Shown: piece after piece, positions 35,487 through 44,326 of the stretch
Layout of the letters: each line of letters starts with the position of its first letter
Numbering within the stretch: position 1 is the stretch's first letter
Assembly: GCF_900101745.1 (NCBI RefSeq)
Contig: NZ_FNAD01000013.1
Span: 112,525 to 176,524 of the forward strand
DNA length: 64,000 nucleotides
Direction: 5' to 3'
Source: Glycomyces harbinensis
GTDB lineage: Bacteria; Actinomycetota; Actinomycetes; Mycobacteriales; Micromonosporaceae
Made by a program: the position numbers and the translations under genes
Notes under the pieces: model-generated
What the model saw: only the letters and a program-made list of their open reading frames with translations
Database searches by the model: none
Told to the model about the DNA's origin: nothing

Positions 35487-36767
35487 ATGGGACCGGCACT
35501 CCCCGAGACACCGCCGTTGAGACGGCATCGGCGCCTGCGCGCCGCCATCGCGGCCACAGCGGTGGCGGTGGTCGCCGCGGGCGCGACCGCGTTCACGGTG
35601 ATGACGGCATCGGCCGCCACCGCCGGGTGCGATGTGGACTACCAGGTCACCGCGCAGTGGCCCGGCGGGTTCAACGCGAACGTGGAGATCACCAACCTCG
35701 GCGACACGGCGCTCGACCCGTGGAAGCTCGAATGGGACTACACCGACGGCCAGAGGGTCGGCAACGCCTGGAACACCACCGCGTCCCAGTCGGGCGCGCA
35801 CGTCACCGCGAACGGCGTCGCGCACAACCGGCGCCTCACGGCCGACTCGACGGTGAGCTTCGGCTTCACCGGCACGCTCTCGGGAACGGCGAACTCCCTG
35901 CCGACGACGTTCCGGCTCAACGGGTCCGTGTGCACCGGCGACACCGACCCGGTGCCGACCGACCCGCCCACCGACGTCACCGAGCCGCCTACCGAGGAGC
36001 CCACCGAGGAGCCCACCGGCGGCCCCGGCCAGGACGAGTGGAACCCGCCCTCGAACCTGGTCCAGCCCCTCAACGAGGTCTGGGCGCACGTCGAGGACAC
36101 CTACAACCTGAACTTCCGCAACTTCGGGTGGGACCAGATCATGGCCACCGGCGGCTCCATCGACTACTGCGTCCGCTGGGACTCGCAGAACTCGGTGACC
36201 CTCCAGACGCGGGACGCGATCGAGGCGAAGCTCCAGCAGCAGTACGACCTCTGGTTCGACCAGATGGCCGGCTGGAGCGAGTTCCCGTTCGAGCAGATCG
36301 AGGTGAACGTCGTCGGCTGGGCCGCCCGCGACCGCAACCTCCTCCAGTGGTCGGACAACGCCGTGGACGTCTACATCGGCGACATCCGCGAGAACGCGCC
36401 GCAGTGCTCCGAGGACTGCGGGCGCTTCTTCCACCAGGACGGGAACTACTCCCGGTGCCCCGGCGGCGAAGCGCACCACTACGACCAGAGCCTGTGGCTC
36501 ACCCAGGGCATGGGCGGCGGCGCCGGCGGCGACTGGGGCCAGCGCATGGGCCAGGAGTACTTCGTGAACTCCCTGAACTCCGCGCAGATCACGATCTACC
36601 TCCATGAGCTGGGACACACCTTCGGGCTCGACGACTTCTACGACTGGACGCCGACGGGCCAGTGCTGCTTCATCATGAGGGCGGGCTCCTCCTCGACCAT
36701 CACCGAATTCGACGAGTGGATGCTCCGCGACTGGTGGCGGCACCTCAAGAGCCGCTACGGCTACTAG
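35487..36767 (+). CDS. Secreted CBM2-linked zinc metalloprotease (metzincin motif)
   Basis: 426 residues. A signal peptide (LRAAIAATAVAVVAAGATAF, cleavage after ASAATA) leads to a CBM2 cellulose/chitin-binding domain (about 45-148; WPGGFNANVEITNLGD, Cys near both ends). A Pro/Thr/Glu linker follows (about 150-185), then a catalytic domain with YLHELGHTFGLDDF (HExxHxxGxxD zinc site) and a Met-turn-like CCFIMRAG ahead of the C-terminus. Six or more Cys suggest disulfides. The protease probably works on proteins associated with plant or fungal wall polysaccharides; its target is unknown. No strong RBS is seen. A T-tailed terminator follows. Confidence 0.8.
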   Translation: MGPALPETPPLRRHRRLRAAIAATAVAVVAAGATAFTVMTASAATAGCDVDYQVTAQWPGGFNANVEITNLGDTALDPWKLEWDYTDGQRVGNAWNTTASQSGAHVTANGVAHNRRLTADSTVSFGFTGTLSGTANSLPTTFRLNGSVCTGDTDPVPTDPPTDVTEPPTEEPTEEPTGGPGQDEWNPPSNLVQPLNEVWAHVEDTYNLNFRNFGWDQIMATGGSIDYCVRWDSQNSVTLQTRDAIEAKLQQQYDLWFDQMAGWSEFPFEQIEVNVVGWAARDRNLLQWSDNAVDVYIGDIRENAPQCSEDCGRFFHQDGNYSRCPGGEAHHYDQSLWLTQGMGGGAGGDWGQRMGQEYFVNSLNSAQITIYLHELGHTFGLDDFYDWTPTGQCCFIMRAGSSSTITEFDEWMLRDWWRHLKSRYGY

Positions 36768-36780
36768 GAACCACCGGAAG

Positions 36781-36808
36781 GCGGCGGGACGCGGTCCCGC
36801 CGCTTTTT
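36781..36808 (+). terminator. Intrinsic terminator of the metalloprotease gene
   Basis: A 10-bp perfect stem GCGGCGGGAC/GTCCCGCCGC with loop GCG is followed by TTTTT. Confidence 0.85.
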
Positions 36809-36865
36809 CCCATGCCTCGGTCCGCGGTGATGTCGGTCCGCATCTGGTCGGCAAGGACCGATAGT

Positions 36866-36884
36866 GTTTAGCATTGTCGAACGG
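36866..36884. promoter_or_regulatory. Candidate IclR/GylR binding site upstream of the regulator gene
   Basis: GTTTAGCATTGTCGAACGG shares CATTGTCGAACG with the site before glpF (37893-37904), and its GTTTAGC is the complement of GCTAAAC there. It lies 85 bases before the regulator start, next to a TAGTGT -10-like box, which suits autoregulation. Confidence 0.5.
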
Positions 36885-36968
36885 CGGTATTTCGAATGCC
36901 CGCCGAGCACGGCGGAGCCCCCTGCGGCAGCCGCCGGGCGCGGACCTCGAAGGAACGGAGGCGTCCGG

Positions 36969-37733
36969 ATGGCCAAGAACATCCAGTCGCTGGAGCGCGC
37001 GGCGGCGATGCTGCGGCTGCTCGCGGGCGGCGAGCGGCGCCTCGGCCTGTCCGACATCGCCTCGGCCCTCGGCCTGGCCAAGGCCACCGCCCACGGCATC
37101 CTCCGCACCCTCCAGCACGAGGGCTTCGTCGAACAGGACCCCGATTCGGGCCGCTACCAGCTCGGCGCCGAGCTCCTGCGCCTGGGCACGACCTACCTCG
37201 ACGTCCACGAGCTGCGCGCCCGCGCCCTGGTCTGGACCGACGACCTGGCCCGCTCCGGCGGCGAGGCGGTCTACCTCGGGGTGCTCCACCTCCAGGGCGT
37301 CCTGGTCGTCCACCACGTCTTCCGCCCCGACGACAGCCGCCAGGTGCTGGAGGTCGGCGCGATGCAGCCGCTGCACTCCACCGCGCTGGGCAAGGTCCTC
37401 TCGGCCTTCGACCCGGTCGCGCACGCCGAACTCGTCGACGCCAAGCGCGAGCCGTTCACGGCCCGCACCGTCACCGACCTCGACGCGATCGAGCGGGACC
37501 TGGACCTGATCCGCGCCCAGGGCTACGCCACCGACGCCGAGGAGACCTGGGAGGGCGTCGCAGCTCTGGCGGCCCCGATCTTCGACCGGCACCGCATGTC
37601 GGTGGGCGCGGTCGGCATTACCGGAGCCGTCGAACGGGTGTGCCGGGACGGCGAGCCGCGCCCGGAGCTCATCGCGGCCCTGCGCGACACCGCGCGCTCC
37701 GTTTCGCGCGATCTGGGCGCGAAGCCGTTTTAG
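36969..37733 (+). CDS. gylR: IclR-family glycerol operon regulator (GylR type)
   Basis: 254 residues from ATG 36969 with GGAGG 8 bases upstream; the frame is open to 36864 but without an RBS. The N-terminal winged helix (SLERAAAMLRLLAGGERRLG, IASALGLAKATAHGILRTLQ) is followed by the IclR effector domain (VHHVFRPDDSRQVLEVGAMQ, PLHSTALGKVLSAF, VAALAAPIFD). The gene order IclR-glpF-glpK-glpD is that of gylR-gylCAB in Streptomyces, where GylR represses glycerol use until glycerol-3-phosphate is present. Shared sequence motifs before this gene and before glpF support the same circuit. Confidence 0.85.
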   Translation: MAKNIQSLERAAAMLRLLAGGERRLGLSDIASALGLAKATAHGILRTLQHEGFVEQDPDSGRYQLGAELLRLGTTYLDVHELRARALVWTDDLARSGGEAVYLGVLHLQGVLVVHHVFRPDDSRQVLEVGAMQPLHSTALGKVLSAFDPVAHAELVDAKREPFTARTVTDLDAIERDLDLIRAQGYATDAEETWEGVAALAAPIFDRHRMSVGAVGITGAVERVCRDGEPRPELIAALRDTARSVSRDLGAKPF

Positions 37734-37846
37734 CGGTACGCCCTTTTCCTCCACTTCCCAGCGGGCCCGCTGTGACCCTGGTATGCCTGTCTTGCAGGCG
37801 TTTCACATGGTTCGCGATTTGAGATGTGTCGGTCGTCACATACCTA

Positions 37847-37875
37847 TTGACGAGCAGGTAACATAGGAGAACACT
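37847..37875 (+). promoter_or_regulatory. Candidate promoter of the glp operon
   Basis: TTGACG (37847-37852), 17 bases, AACACT (37870-37875). The -10 is weak. The palindromic site at 37887-37912 would lie just downstream of the start of transcription, a repressor position. Confidence 0.35.
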
Positions 37876-37886
37876 TTGCGTACGTC

Positions 37887-37912
37887 GGTCGACATTGTCG
37901 AACGCTAAACGG
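37887..37912. promoter_or_regulatory. Candidate GylR operator before glpF
   Basis: GGTCGACA-T-TGTCGAAC is an imperfect palindrome with 7 of 8 arm matches (37887-37903), running on into GCTAAACGG. It shares CATTGTCGAACG with the site upstream of the IclR gene. Confidence 0.5.
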
Positions 37913-38005
37913 CTTCAGCGTTCGATACGGCCGCCGACCGGAACAAGCCCTTCCCACGAGGGCGGAGCCCCGGCTCCGGCCTCGGACGCAGACAAAGGAG
38001 TCGGT

Positions 38006-38779
38006 GTGTCCAACGCAGACATCATCATTGGCGAGGTAACCGGCACGGCAGTGCTCATCCTGCTCGGCGCGGGCGTATGCGCCGCCGTCACCCTCAAGAA
38101 GTCCAAGGCCCAGAACGCCGGATGGCTCGCCATCGCCTTCGGCTGGGGCTTCGCGGTCCTCACCGCGGCCTACCTCTCCGCCGGCGTCTCCGGCGCACAC
38201 CTCAACCCGGCCGTCACGATCGGCCTCGCCGTCGAAGGCGCCACCCCGTGGGACCAGGTCCCGCTCTACATCGTCTCCCAGATGGCCGGCGCCATGCTCG
38301 GCGCGTTCCTCGCCTGGATCGCCTACTACGGACAGTTCAAGGCCCACATGGCCGACCTCGCGAACCAGCCCGAACCCGCCGAAGGCGCCGACGACGCCAA
38401 GGCCGGCCCGGTCCTCGGCATCTTCTCCACCGGCCCCGAGGTCAGGAACGCCCCGCAGAACCTCGCCACCGAGATCATCGGCACCTTCGTCCTGGTCATC
38501 GCGATCCTCACGCAGGGCCTCAACGACGAGGGCAACGGCCTGGGCACCCTCGGCGTGCTCATCACCGCGCTCGTCGTGGTCAGCATCGGCCTCTCGCTCG
38601 GCGGCCCCACCGGCTACGCCATCAACCCGGCGCGCGACCTCGGCCCCCGCATCGTCCACGCCCTCCTGCCCCTCAAGGGCAAGGGCCGCTCGGACTGGGG
38701 CTACGCCTGGGTCCCCGTCGTGGGCCCGATCGTCGGCGCCGTCCTCGCCGGACTCCTCTACAACGTTGCCTTCGCATAG
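38006..38779 (+). CDS. glpF: Glycerol facilitator (MIP family)
   Basis: 257 residues from GTG 38006 behind AAAGGAG. The two channel motifs are [13 protein letters not shown] and [12 protein letters not shown]; the Asp after the second NPAR is the mark of glycerol-conducting aquaglyceroporins. Six membrane helices are present. A hydrophilic stretch with [13 protein letters not shown] (about residues 122-135) sits between repeats. First gene of glpFKD; 55 bases before glpK. Confidence 0.93.
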   Translation: MSNADIIIGEVTGTAVLILLGAGVCAAVTLKKSKAQNAGWLAIAFGWGFAVLTAAYLSAGVSGAHLNPAVTIGLAVEGATPWDQVPLYIVSQMAGAMLGAFLAWIAYYGQFKAHMADLANQPEPAEGADDAKAGPVLGIFSTGPEVRNAPQNLATEIIGTFVLVIAILTQGLNDEGNGLGTLGVLITALVVVSIGLSLGGPTGYAINPARDLGPRIVHALLPLKGKGRSDWGYAWVPVVGPIVGAVLAGLLYNVAFA

Positions 38780-38834
38780 GCGCGGCGACACAATCGAGAC
38801 AACCCGCTTTGACAACGACGTTTTGGAGCGCAAC

Positions 38835-40364
38835 ATGACCGACACGCACACCGGCCCGTTCATCGCGGCCATCGACCAGGGGACCACGTCCTCGCGGTGC
38901 ATCGTCTTCGACAAGGACGGCCGCATCGTCGCCGTCGACCAGAAGGAGCACGCCCAGATCTTCCCGAAGCCGGGCTGGGTCGAGCACGACGCCTCCGAGA
39001 TCTGGCGCAACGTCCAAGAGGTCGTCGCCGGGGCCATGGTCAAGGCCGGCATCGGCCGCGAGGACATCCTCGCCATCGGCATCACCAACCAGCGCGAGAC
39101 CACCATGCTGTGGGACAAGCACACCGGCAAGCCCGTCCACAACGCCATCGTCTGGCAGGACACCCGCACCGACATGCTCTGCAAGCAGCTCGGCGGCGAC
39201 GTCGGCCAGGACCGCTGGCGCCGCGAGACCGGCCTTCCCCTCGCCGCCTACTTCGCCGGGCCCAAGATCGCCTGGCTCCTCGACAACGTCGAAGGCCTGC
39301 GCGCCAGGGCCGAAGCCGGCGACCTCCTCTTCGGCACCATGGACTCGTGGGTCATCTGGAACCTCACCGGCGGCGTCAACGGCGGCGTCCACGTCACCGA
39401 CGTCACCAACGCCTCCCGCACCCTCCTGATGAACCTCGAGGACCTCAGCTGGAACGAGGACATCGCGGCCGAGATGGGCGTGCCCCTCCAGGTGCTCCCC
39501 GAGATCCGCTCCTCCTCCGAGGTCTACGGCACCGTCACCGGCGGCTCCCTCGGCTCCCTCCTCGCGGGCGTCCCGGTCGCCTCCGCCCTCGGCGACCAGC
39601 AGGCCGCCCTGTTCGGACAGACCTGCTTCAGCGTCGGCGAGGCCAAGTCCACCTACGGCACCGGCACGTTCATGCTCATGAACACCGGCGAGAAGCTCAT
39701 CCACTCCGAGTCGGGCCTGCTGACCACCGTCGGCTACCGCATCGGCGAGCAGGACCCGGTCTACGCGCTCGAAGGCTCGATCGCCGTCACCGGCTCCCTC
39801 GTCCAGTGGATGCGCGACCAGATGGGGCTCATCAGCACCGCCGCCGAGATCGAGACCCTCGCGCTCACCGTCGAGGACAACGGCGGGGCCTACTTCGTCC
39901 CCGCCTTCTCCGGGCTCTTCGCGCCCTACTGGCGCTCCGACGCCCGCGGCGTGATCGCCGGCCTCACCAGGTACGTCACCAAGGCCCACATCGCCCGCGC
40001 CGTCCTGGAGGCCACCGCCTGGCAGACCCGCGAGATCACCGACGCCATGACCAAGGACTCCGGCGTGGAGCTCTCCGCGCTGAAGGTCGACGGCGGCATG
40101 ACCTCGAACAACCTCCTCATGCAGTTCCTGGCCGACGTGCTCGACGCCCCCGTCGTGCGCCCGATGGTCGCCGAGACCACCTGCCTCGGCGCGGCCTACG
40201 CGGCCGGCATCGCGGTCGGGTTCTGGGACTCCGTCGAGGACCTGCGCGCCAACTGGCGCCGGGCCGCCGAATGGACCCCCGACATGGACCCGGCCGTCCG
40301 GGACCGCGAGTACAAGCACTGGCTCAAGGCCGTCGAACGGACCATGGGCTGGCAGGACGAATAA
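38835..40364 (+). CDS. glpK: Glycerol kinase
   Basis: 509 residues, standard length. [17 protein letters not shown] is the FGGY N-terminal phosphate site, with [15 protein letters not shown] and WQDTRTD following. [13 protein letters not shown] and [16 protein letters not shown] lead into the second domain, ending in [18 protein letters not shown]. It phosphorylates glycerol to sn-glycerol-3-phosphate, trapping it and probably producing the GylR inducer. GGAG precedes the ATG. Confidence 0.95.
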   Translation: MTDTHTGPFIAAIDQGTTSSRCIVFDKDGRIVAVDQKEHAQIFPKPGWVEHDASEIWRNVQEVVAGAMVKAGIGREDILAIGITNQRETTMLWDKHTGKPVHNAIVWQDTRTDMLCKQLGGDVGQDRWRRETGLPLAAYFAGPKIAWLLDNVEGLRARAEAGDLLFGTMDSWVIWNLTGGVNGGVHVTDVTNASRTLLMNLEDLSWNEDIAAEMGVPLQVLPEIRSSSEVYGTVTGGSLGSLLAGVPVASALGDQQAALFGQTCFSVGEAKSTYGTGTFMLMNTGEKLIHSESGLLTTVGYRIGEQDPVYALEGSIAVTGSLVQWMRDQMGLISTAAEIETLALTVEDNGGAYFVPAFSGLFAPYWRSDARGVIAGLTRYVTKAHIARAVLEATAWQTREITDAMTKDSGVELSALKVDGGMTSNNLLMQFLADVLDAPVVRPMVAETTCLGAAYAAGIAVGFWDSVEDLRANWRRAAEWTPDMDPAVRDREYKHWLKAVERTMGWQDE

Positions 40365-40393
40365 GACGAGCCCGACCTAGAAGGAGTGCGGCC

Positions 40394-42013
40394 ATGACCA
40401 CCTTGCAGCACGTCTCCCACCCGGAGGCGGACCCGACCGCGGGCGTGCACTTCACCGAGTGCCACGACCGGGCCGAACAGCGCGAGCAGCTGACGAACGC
40501 CACCGTCGACCTGCTCGTCATCGGCGGCGGCATCCTGGGCATCTCCACCGCCTGGCACGCCGCCCAGTCGGGGCTGCGGGTGGCCCTGGTCGACGCCGGC
40601 GACTTCGCCGGGGCGACCTCCTCCGCCTCCTCGAAGATGCTCCACGGCGGACTGCGCTACCTCCAGACCGGCGCGGTGAAACTCGTGGCGGAGAACCACT
40701 TCGAACGCCGCGCCGTCACCCGCCAGGTCGCGCCGCACCTGTCCCGGCCGCTCACCTTCTACCTGCCGATCTACAAGGGCGGACCCCACGGGGCCGCCAA
40801 GCTGGGCGCCGGCGTGTTCGCCTACTCCGCGCTCTCGGCCTTCGGCGACGGCGTCGGCCACCTGCTCAACCCCGCCAAGGCCCGCATGGCCGTGCCGGAA
40901 CTGCGCACCGAGGACCTCAAGGCCGTCGCCGTCTACGGCGACAGCCAGATGAACGACGCCCGCATGGCGCTCATGACCGCTCGCGCCGCCGCCCGGGCCG
41001 GCGCCGCCGTGCTCAACCACGCCGAGGTCACCGGCCTGCGCTTCACCCGCGGCCGGGTCTCCGGCGCCGAACTGCGCGACCGCGTCGACGGCACCGAGTT
41101 CGGCGTGAACGCCCACGTGGTCCTCAACGCCACCGGCCCGTGGGTCGACCGCCTGCGCCGCATGGAGAACGCCGGCGCCGACCCGTCCATCCGCCTGTCC
41201 AAGGGCGCGCACCTGGTCCTCAAGCGCACCGCGCACTGGAAGGCCGCGCTGGCGACCCCGATCGACAAGTACCGCATCACGTTCGCGCTGCCGTGGGAGG
41301 ACATGCTCCTGCTCGGCACCACCGACGAGGTCTACGAGGGCGACCCCGGCGATCTCGCGGTGACCGAGAAGGACCGGGCGCAGATCCTCGACGAGGCGAG
41401 CATCTCGGTGCGCGCCGAGCAGTTGCGGCCCGAGCTCATCACGTACTCCTTCGCGGGACTGCGCGTCCTGCCCGGCGGGCCGGGCGACACCGCCAAGGCC
41501 AAGCGGGAGACGGTGGTGACCGAGGGCCGAGGCGGGATGCTCTCGGTGGCGGGCGGCAAGTGGACCACGTTCCGCCACATCGGACGGACCGTGATGAAGA
41601 AGCTCGCGGCGATGCCCGGGTACTCGCTCGGCTCCCGGATGGAGCCGATGCACGATCTTCCGCAGCGCCTGCCGCTGCCGGGGATCGCGAACCCGCACGC
41701 GGTGGAGCACCGGCTGCTCTCCGAGGGCGGCGCGCCGCTGGAGCACCTGGGCGAGGACACCGCGAAGCACCTCGCGACGCACTACGGTTCGATCGCGTTC
41801 GACATCGCCCGCCTGGCGGGCGAGCACCCGGAGCTGGCCGAGCGCGTCCATCCGGACGCGCCGGAGATCTGGGCCCAGGTCGTGTACGCGCGCGACCGCG
41901 AATGGGCCGAGACGGCCGACGACGTGCTGCGCCGCCGCACCACATTGACGATCCGCGGCCTCGACACCCCCGAGGTGCGGGCGCGGGTCCAACGAATACT
42001 CGACCGGAAATGA
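40394..42013 (+). CDS. glpD: FAD-dependent glycerol-3-phosphate dehydrogenase
   Basis: 539 residues behind AAGGAG. LLVIGGGILGISTAWHAAQS is the FAD dinucleotide fold. SSKMLHGGLRYLQTGAVKLV is the GlpD signature, and FAGLRVLPGG with GGKWTTFRHIGRTVM closes the catalytic part. The C-terminal ~120 residues form the helical cap. It oxidises glycerol-3-phosphate to dihydroxyacetone phosphate and passes electrons to the quinone pool at the membrane. Last gene of the operon. Confidence 0.95.
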   Translation: MTTLQHVSHPEADPTAGVHFTECHDRAEQREQLTNATVDLLVIGGGILGISTAWHAAQSGLRVALVDAGDFAGATSSASSKMLHGGLRYLQTGAVKLVAENHFERRAVTRQVAPHLSRPLTFYLPIYKGGPHGAAKLGAGVFAYSALSAFGDGVGHLLNPAKARMAVPELRTEDLKAVAVYGDSQMNDARMALMTARAAARAGAAVLNHAEVTGLRFTRGRVSGAELRDRVDGTEFGVNAHVVLNATGPWVDRLRRMENAGADPSIRLSKGAHLVLKRTAHWKAALATPIDKYRITFALPWEDMLLLGTTDEVYEGDPGDLAVTEKDRAQILDEASISVRAEQLRPELITYSFAGLRVLPGGPGDTAKAKRETVVTEGRGGMLSVAGGKWTTFRHIGRTVMKKLAAMPGYSLGSRMEPMHDLPQRLPLPGIANPHAVEHRLLSEGGAPLEHLGEDTAKHLATHYGSIAFDIARLAGEHPELAERVHPDAPEIWAQVVYARDREWAETADDVLRRRTTLTIRGLDTPEVRARVQRILDRK

Positions 42014-42020
42014 GGGAGCC

Positions 42021-42118
42021 GGACCGATCGGCGACTCGCGGGTTTTAGCCGAGCCTTCTTGCGAGCCGCCGATCGGTCCGCCGAAACGGGGCGGGATCTG
42101 AGGGGGTCCCGCCCCGTT
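42021..42118 (+). terminator. Tandem hairpin terminators after glpFKD
   Basis: Hairpin 1: GGACCGATCGGCG (42021-42033) pairs with 42067-42079, with five further pairs inside after one mismatch. Hairpin 2: AACGGGGCGGGA (42085-42096) pairs with 42107-42118. The rest of the gap to 42309 is CT-rich and shows no gene; a short GCGAA/TTCGC hairpin near its right end may terminate the convergent regulator. Confidence 0.75.
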
Positions 42119-42309
42119 CTCGCTCTCCCGCCAGGTCTGTCGCCCTCGCACTGACCCGTTCTCTCGCTTGTTCGTCCCCGCCCCGGTCTCACGTTCGTTC
42201 TCGGCTCGTCCACCGGCCGGTTCTCAGTCGCTGTCGGACCCCCGCGCAATGCTCGAACCGGGGGCGCCTCGCGAATGAGCATCGTTCGCAAACCAACCCG
42301 GCCAGTGCA

Positions 42310-42849
42310 TCAATCCCGCCCGGCATCGGGGAAGGCCACCAGGAACAGCGAGTACGCCCGAGCACCCGGCCCGGGCTCGATCTCCTTGACCTCCTCCACG
42401 AGCGCGGAGAAGCGGCGCTCGACCTCCTGGTACTGGTCGTCGTTCAGTCGCAGCCCCATGCGGGTCGACCGCACCATCGCGAGGTCGGGCACCTGGGCGA
42501 CCTCGACGCGGAACGCTTCGAGCATCGCGCTCGCCAGGCCGGTCTGGTGCTCGTCGTCCAGCCGCAGCCGCCAGGACTTCCCGGTCGCCAGGTACGGGAT
42601 CTCCCGCGCCCCCTTCGCACCGATCCGCTCCTGCTGTGGTGCCAGGAATCCCGTCTCGACGAGCTTGCGCACGTGGTGCAGCACCGTCGCCGGATTCGCT
42701 CCCAGCCGCTCGGCGATCTCCTTGTTCGTCAGGGACTTGTCGAGGCACAGCCGCAGGATCCGCAGCCGCACTGCGGACGCCAGTGCCTTCGCCTCGGCCT
42801 CGCTCGCCAGCGGTCGGTCGTCCTCGAAGTCCTTGTGCTCGTCTGCCAC
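42310..42849 (-). CDS. ArsR-like winged-helix regulator
   Basis: 179 residues from GTG 42849. The HTH is in SAVRLRILRLCLDKSLTNKE IAERLGANPATVLHHVRKLV, ArsR/SmtB fold. A metal-binding Cys pair is absent, so it is not a classical metal sensor. The C-terminal ~90 residues (HQTGLASAMLEAFRVEVAQV ... FSALVEEVKEIEPGPGARAY) form an effector/dimer domain seen in regulators beside transporters. It is divergent from an MFS exporter with a perfect palindrome inside the exporter promoter, its evident operator. Confidence 0.85.
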   Translation of the reverse strand: MADEHKDFEDDRPLASEAEAKALASAVRLRILRLCLDKSLTNKEIAERLGANPATVLHHVRKLVETGFLAPQQERIGAKGAREIPYLATGKSWRLRLDDEHQTGLASAMLEAFRVEVAQVPDLAMVRSTRMGLRLNDDQYQEVERRFSALVEEVKEIEPGPGARAYSLFLVAFPDAGRD

Positions 42850-42874
42850 GCCATCATCCTAACGGCATGTTCGG

Positions 42875-42903
42875 TTGACTTTTCCCAATCGATTGGGAAT
42901 ACT
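42875..42903 (+). promoter_or_regulatory. Promoter of the MFS gene
   Basis: TTGACT (42875-42880), 17 bases, AATACT (42898-42903). The predicted start of transcription falls at 42910-42911, on the ATG at 42911, and there is no RBS, so the message should be leaderless. Confidence 0.75.
42882..42899. promoter_or_regulatory. Perfect 18-bp operator between -35 and -10 of the MFS promoter
   Basis: TTCCCAATCGATTGGGAA is its own complement and fills the spacer of the MFS promoter. Binding by the divergent ArsR-like protein would block RNA polymerase. Confidence 0.75.
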
Positions 42904-42910
42904 CAATCAC

Positions 42911-44209
42911 ATGATCTCCCTCGGCGACCCCGGTCCAGCCCTTCCCGAGAAACCCGACCGTCTCGGGCTCCTGCGCGACCGCGACTTCCGCGGCCTGTTC
43001 CTGTCGACCACCGTGGCCCAGTTCGGCTACCAGATCACCTCCCTCGCGCTGCCGCTCGCGGCGGTCATCGCGCTCGACGTGAGCGAGTTCGAGGTCGGCG
43101 TGCTCTCCTCGATGAGCATGATCGCGTTCCTGCTCATCGGCCTGCCCGCCGGCGCCTGGATCGACCGGATGCGCCGCCGCCGGGTCCTCATCGTCAGCGA
43201 CCTGGTGCGCGCCGCCGTACTGCTCACCGTCCCGATCGCCTGGTGGACCGACACCCTCACCATCTGGCACCTGTACGCCGTCGCCCTGATCATCGGCGTC
43301 TTCACCGTCTTCTTCGACGTCTCCTACCAGAGCTACCTCCCGCACCTGGTCGGGCGCAAGCACCTCGTCGAAGGCAACGCGAAACTGGAGTCCGTGCGCT
43401 CCACCGCCCAGCTCGGCGGCCCCGTGCTCGCCGGGCAGCTCATCGAATGGCTCACCGCACCGGTCGCCCTCGCCTTCGACGCGGTCGCCATGGGCGCCTC
43501 TGCGCTGTTCCTCGTGCGCATCCGCCGCCGCGAGCCGAAACCCGAGGTCGTCCACGGCTCCAAGGTGATCACCGAGGTCAGGGAGGGACTGCGGTTCGTG
43601 CTGCGCGAACGCCTGCTGGCCTCGATCGTGGCCTGCACCGGCAGCTGGAACTTCTGGATGGGCGCGTCCATGGCGATGCTCGTCGTGTTCCTGCCCCGAG
43701 ACATGGGCATGAGCCCCGGCGAGATCGGCCTGTTCTTCGCCCTCTCCGGAGTCGGCGGCGTGGTGGGCGCCTTCACGGTCGGCGCCGTCACCCGCCGGCT
43801 GGGGGAAGGGCGCACCATCTGGGTCTCGGTCGCCGTCACCTCACCGCTGCTGTTCCTCATCCCGGCCGCAGAGCCGGGCTGGCGGATCTGGGTCGGCGCG
43901 TTCGCCATGACCTTCGTCGGGATCGGCGGCGTGGTCTACAACGTGACCCAGGTCAGCTTCCGCCAGCGCCTGACCCCCGACGGGATGCTCGGCCGCATGA
44001 ACGCCACCGTCCGCTTCGTGGTCTACGGCGCCTACGCCGTCGGCGCGCTCCTCGGCGGCGTCCTCGGCCAGTTCCTCGGCGCGCGGACCACGCTGTGGAT
44101 CGGCGCTGCCGGGATCTGCCTGGCGTTCCTACCGGTCTTCTTCTCGCCCTTGCGGAACATGCGCGAGCTGCCGGACCCCGAGCACGAGGAGGCCCGGGCC
44201 GCGGCCTAG
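42911..44209 (+). CDS. MFS transporter (MFS_3/enterobactin-exporter-like)
   Basis: 432 residues, 12 predicted helices. The N-terminus RDRDFRGLFLSTTVAQFGYQ and the loop 2-3 motif GLPAGAWIDRMRRRRVLI mark the MFS_3/EntS-like group of actinobacterial exporters. A middle loop (FLVRIRRREPKPEVVHGSKV) separates the halves, and the tail is acidic. It probably exports a drug or metabolite that also acts on the divergent ArsR-like repressor; the ligand is unknown. Confidence 0.87.
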   Translation: MISLGDPGPALPEKPDRLGLLRDRDFRGLFLSTTVAQFGYQITSLALPLAAVIALDVSEFEVGVLSSMSMIAFLLIGLPAGAWIDRMRRRRVLIVSDLVRAAVLLTVPIAWWTDTLTIWHLYAVALIIGVFTVFFDVSYQSYLPHLVGRKHLVEGNAKLESVRSTAQLGGPVLAGQLIEWLTAPVALAFDAVAMGASALFLVRIRRREPKPEVVHGSKVITEVREGLRFVLRERLLASIVACTGSWNFWMGASMAMLVVFLPRDMGMSPGEIGLFFALSGVGGVVGAFTVGAVTRRLGEGRTIWVSVAVTSPLLFLIPAAEPGWRIWVGAFAMTFVGIGGVVYNVTQVSFRQRLTPDGMLGRMNATVRFVVYGAYAVGALLGGVLGQFLGARTTLWIGAAGICLAFLPVFFSPLRNMRELPDPEHEEARAAA

Positions 44210-44237
44210 GCCTCCGCGAGTTCCCGCCCCGTGAGCC

Positions 44238-44297
44238 GGGCCCGCCCGGCGGCGATTGCCGAAGTCTCGTCGGCGCCTGCCGCCGCCGGGCGGGCCC
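44238..44297. terminator. Strong bidirectional hairpin terminator
   Basis: 17-bp perfect arms (GGGCCCGCCCGGCGGCG, 44238-44254; complement 44281-44297) with an inner GCCGA/TCGGC pairing, between the MFS stop and the convergent acetyltransferase stop. Confidence 0.8.
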
Positions 44298-44326
44298 TCA
44301 TCCGAAGCCGCCGAGCACCCGCCCGG

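Noticed and set aside
34254..37754. 1166-codon minus-strand reading frame
   Set aside because: Crosses the aspT terminator palindrome, the lactonase in a wrong frame and the metalloprotease antisense; not a gene.
42225..42300. GGTTCGAGC motif resembling a tRNA T-loop (minus strand)
   Set aside because: The flanking bases do not form a T stem, and no acceptor or anticodon arm can be drawn.
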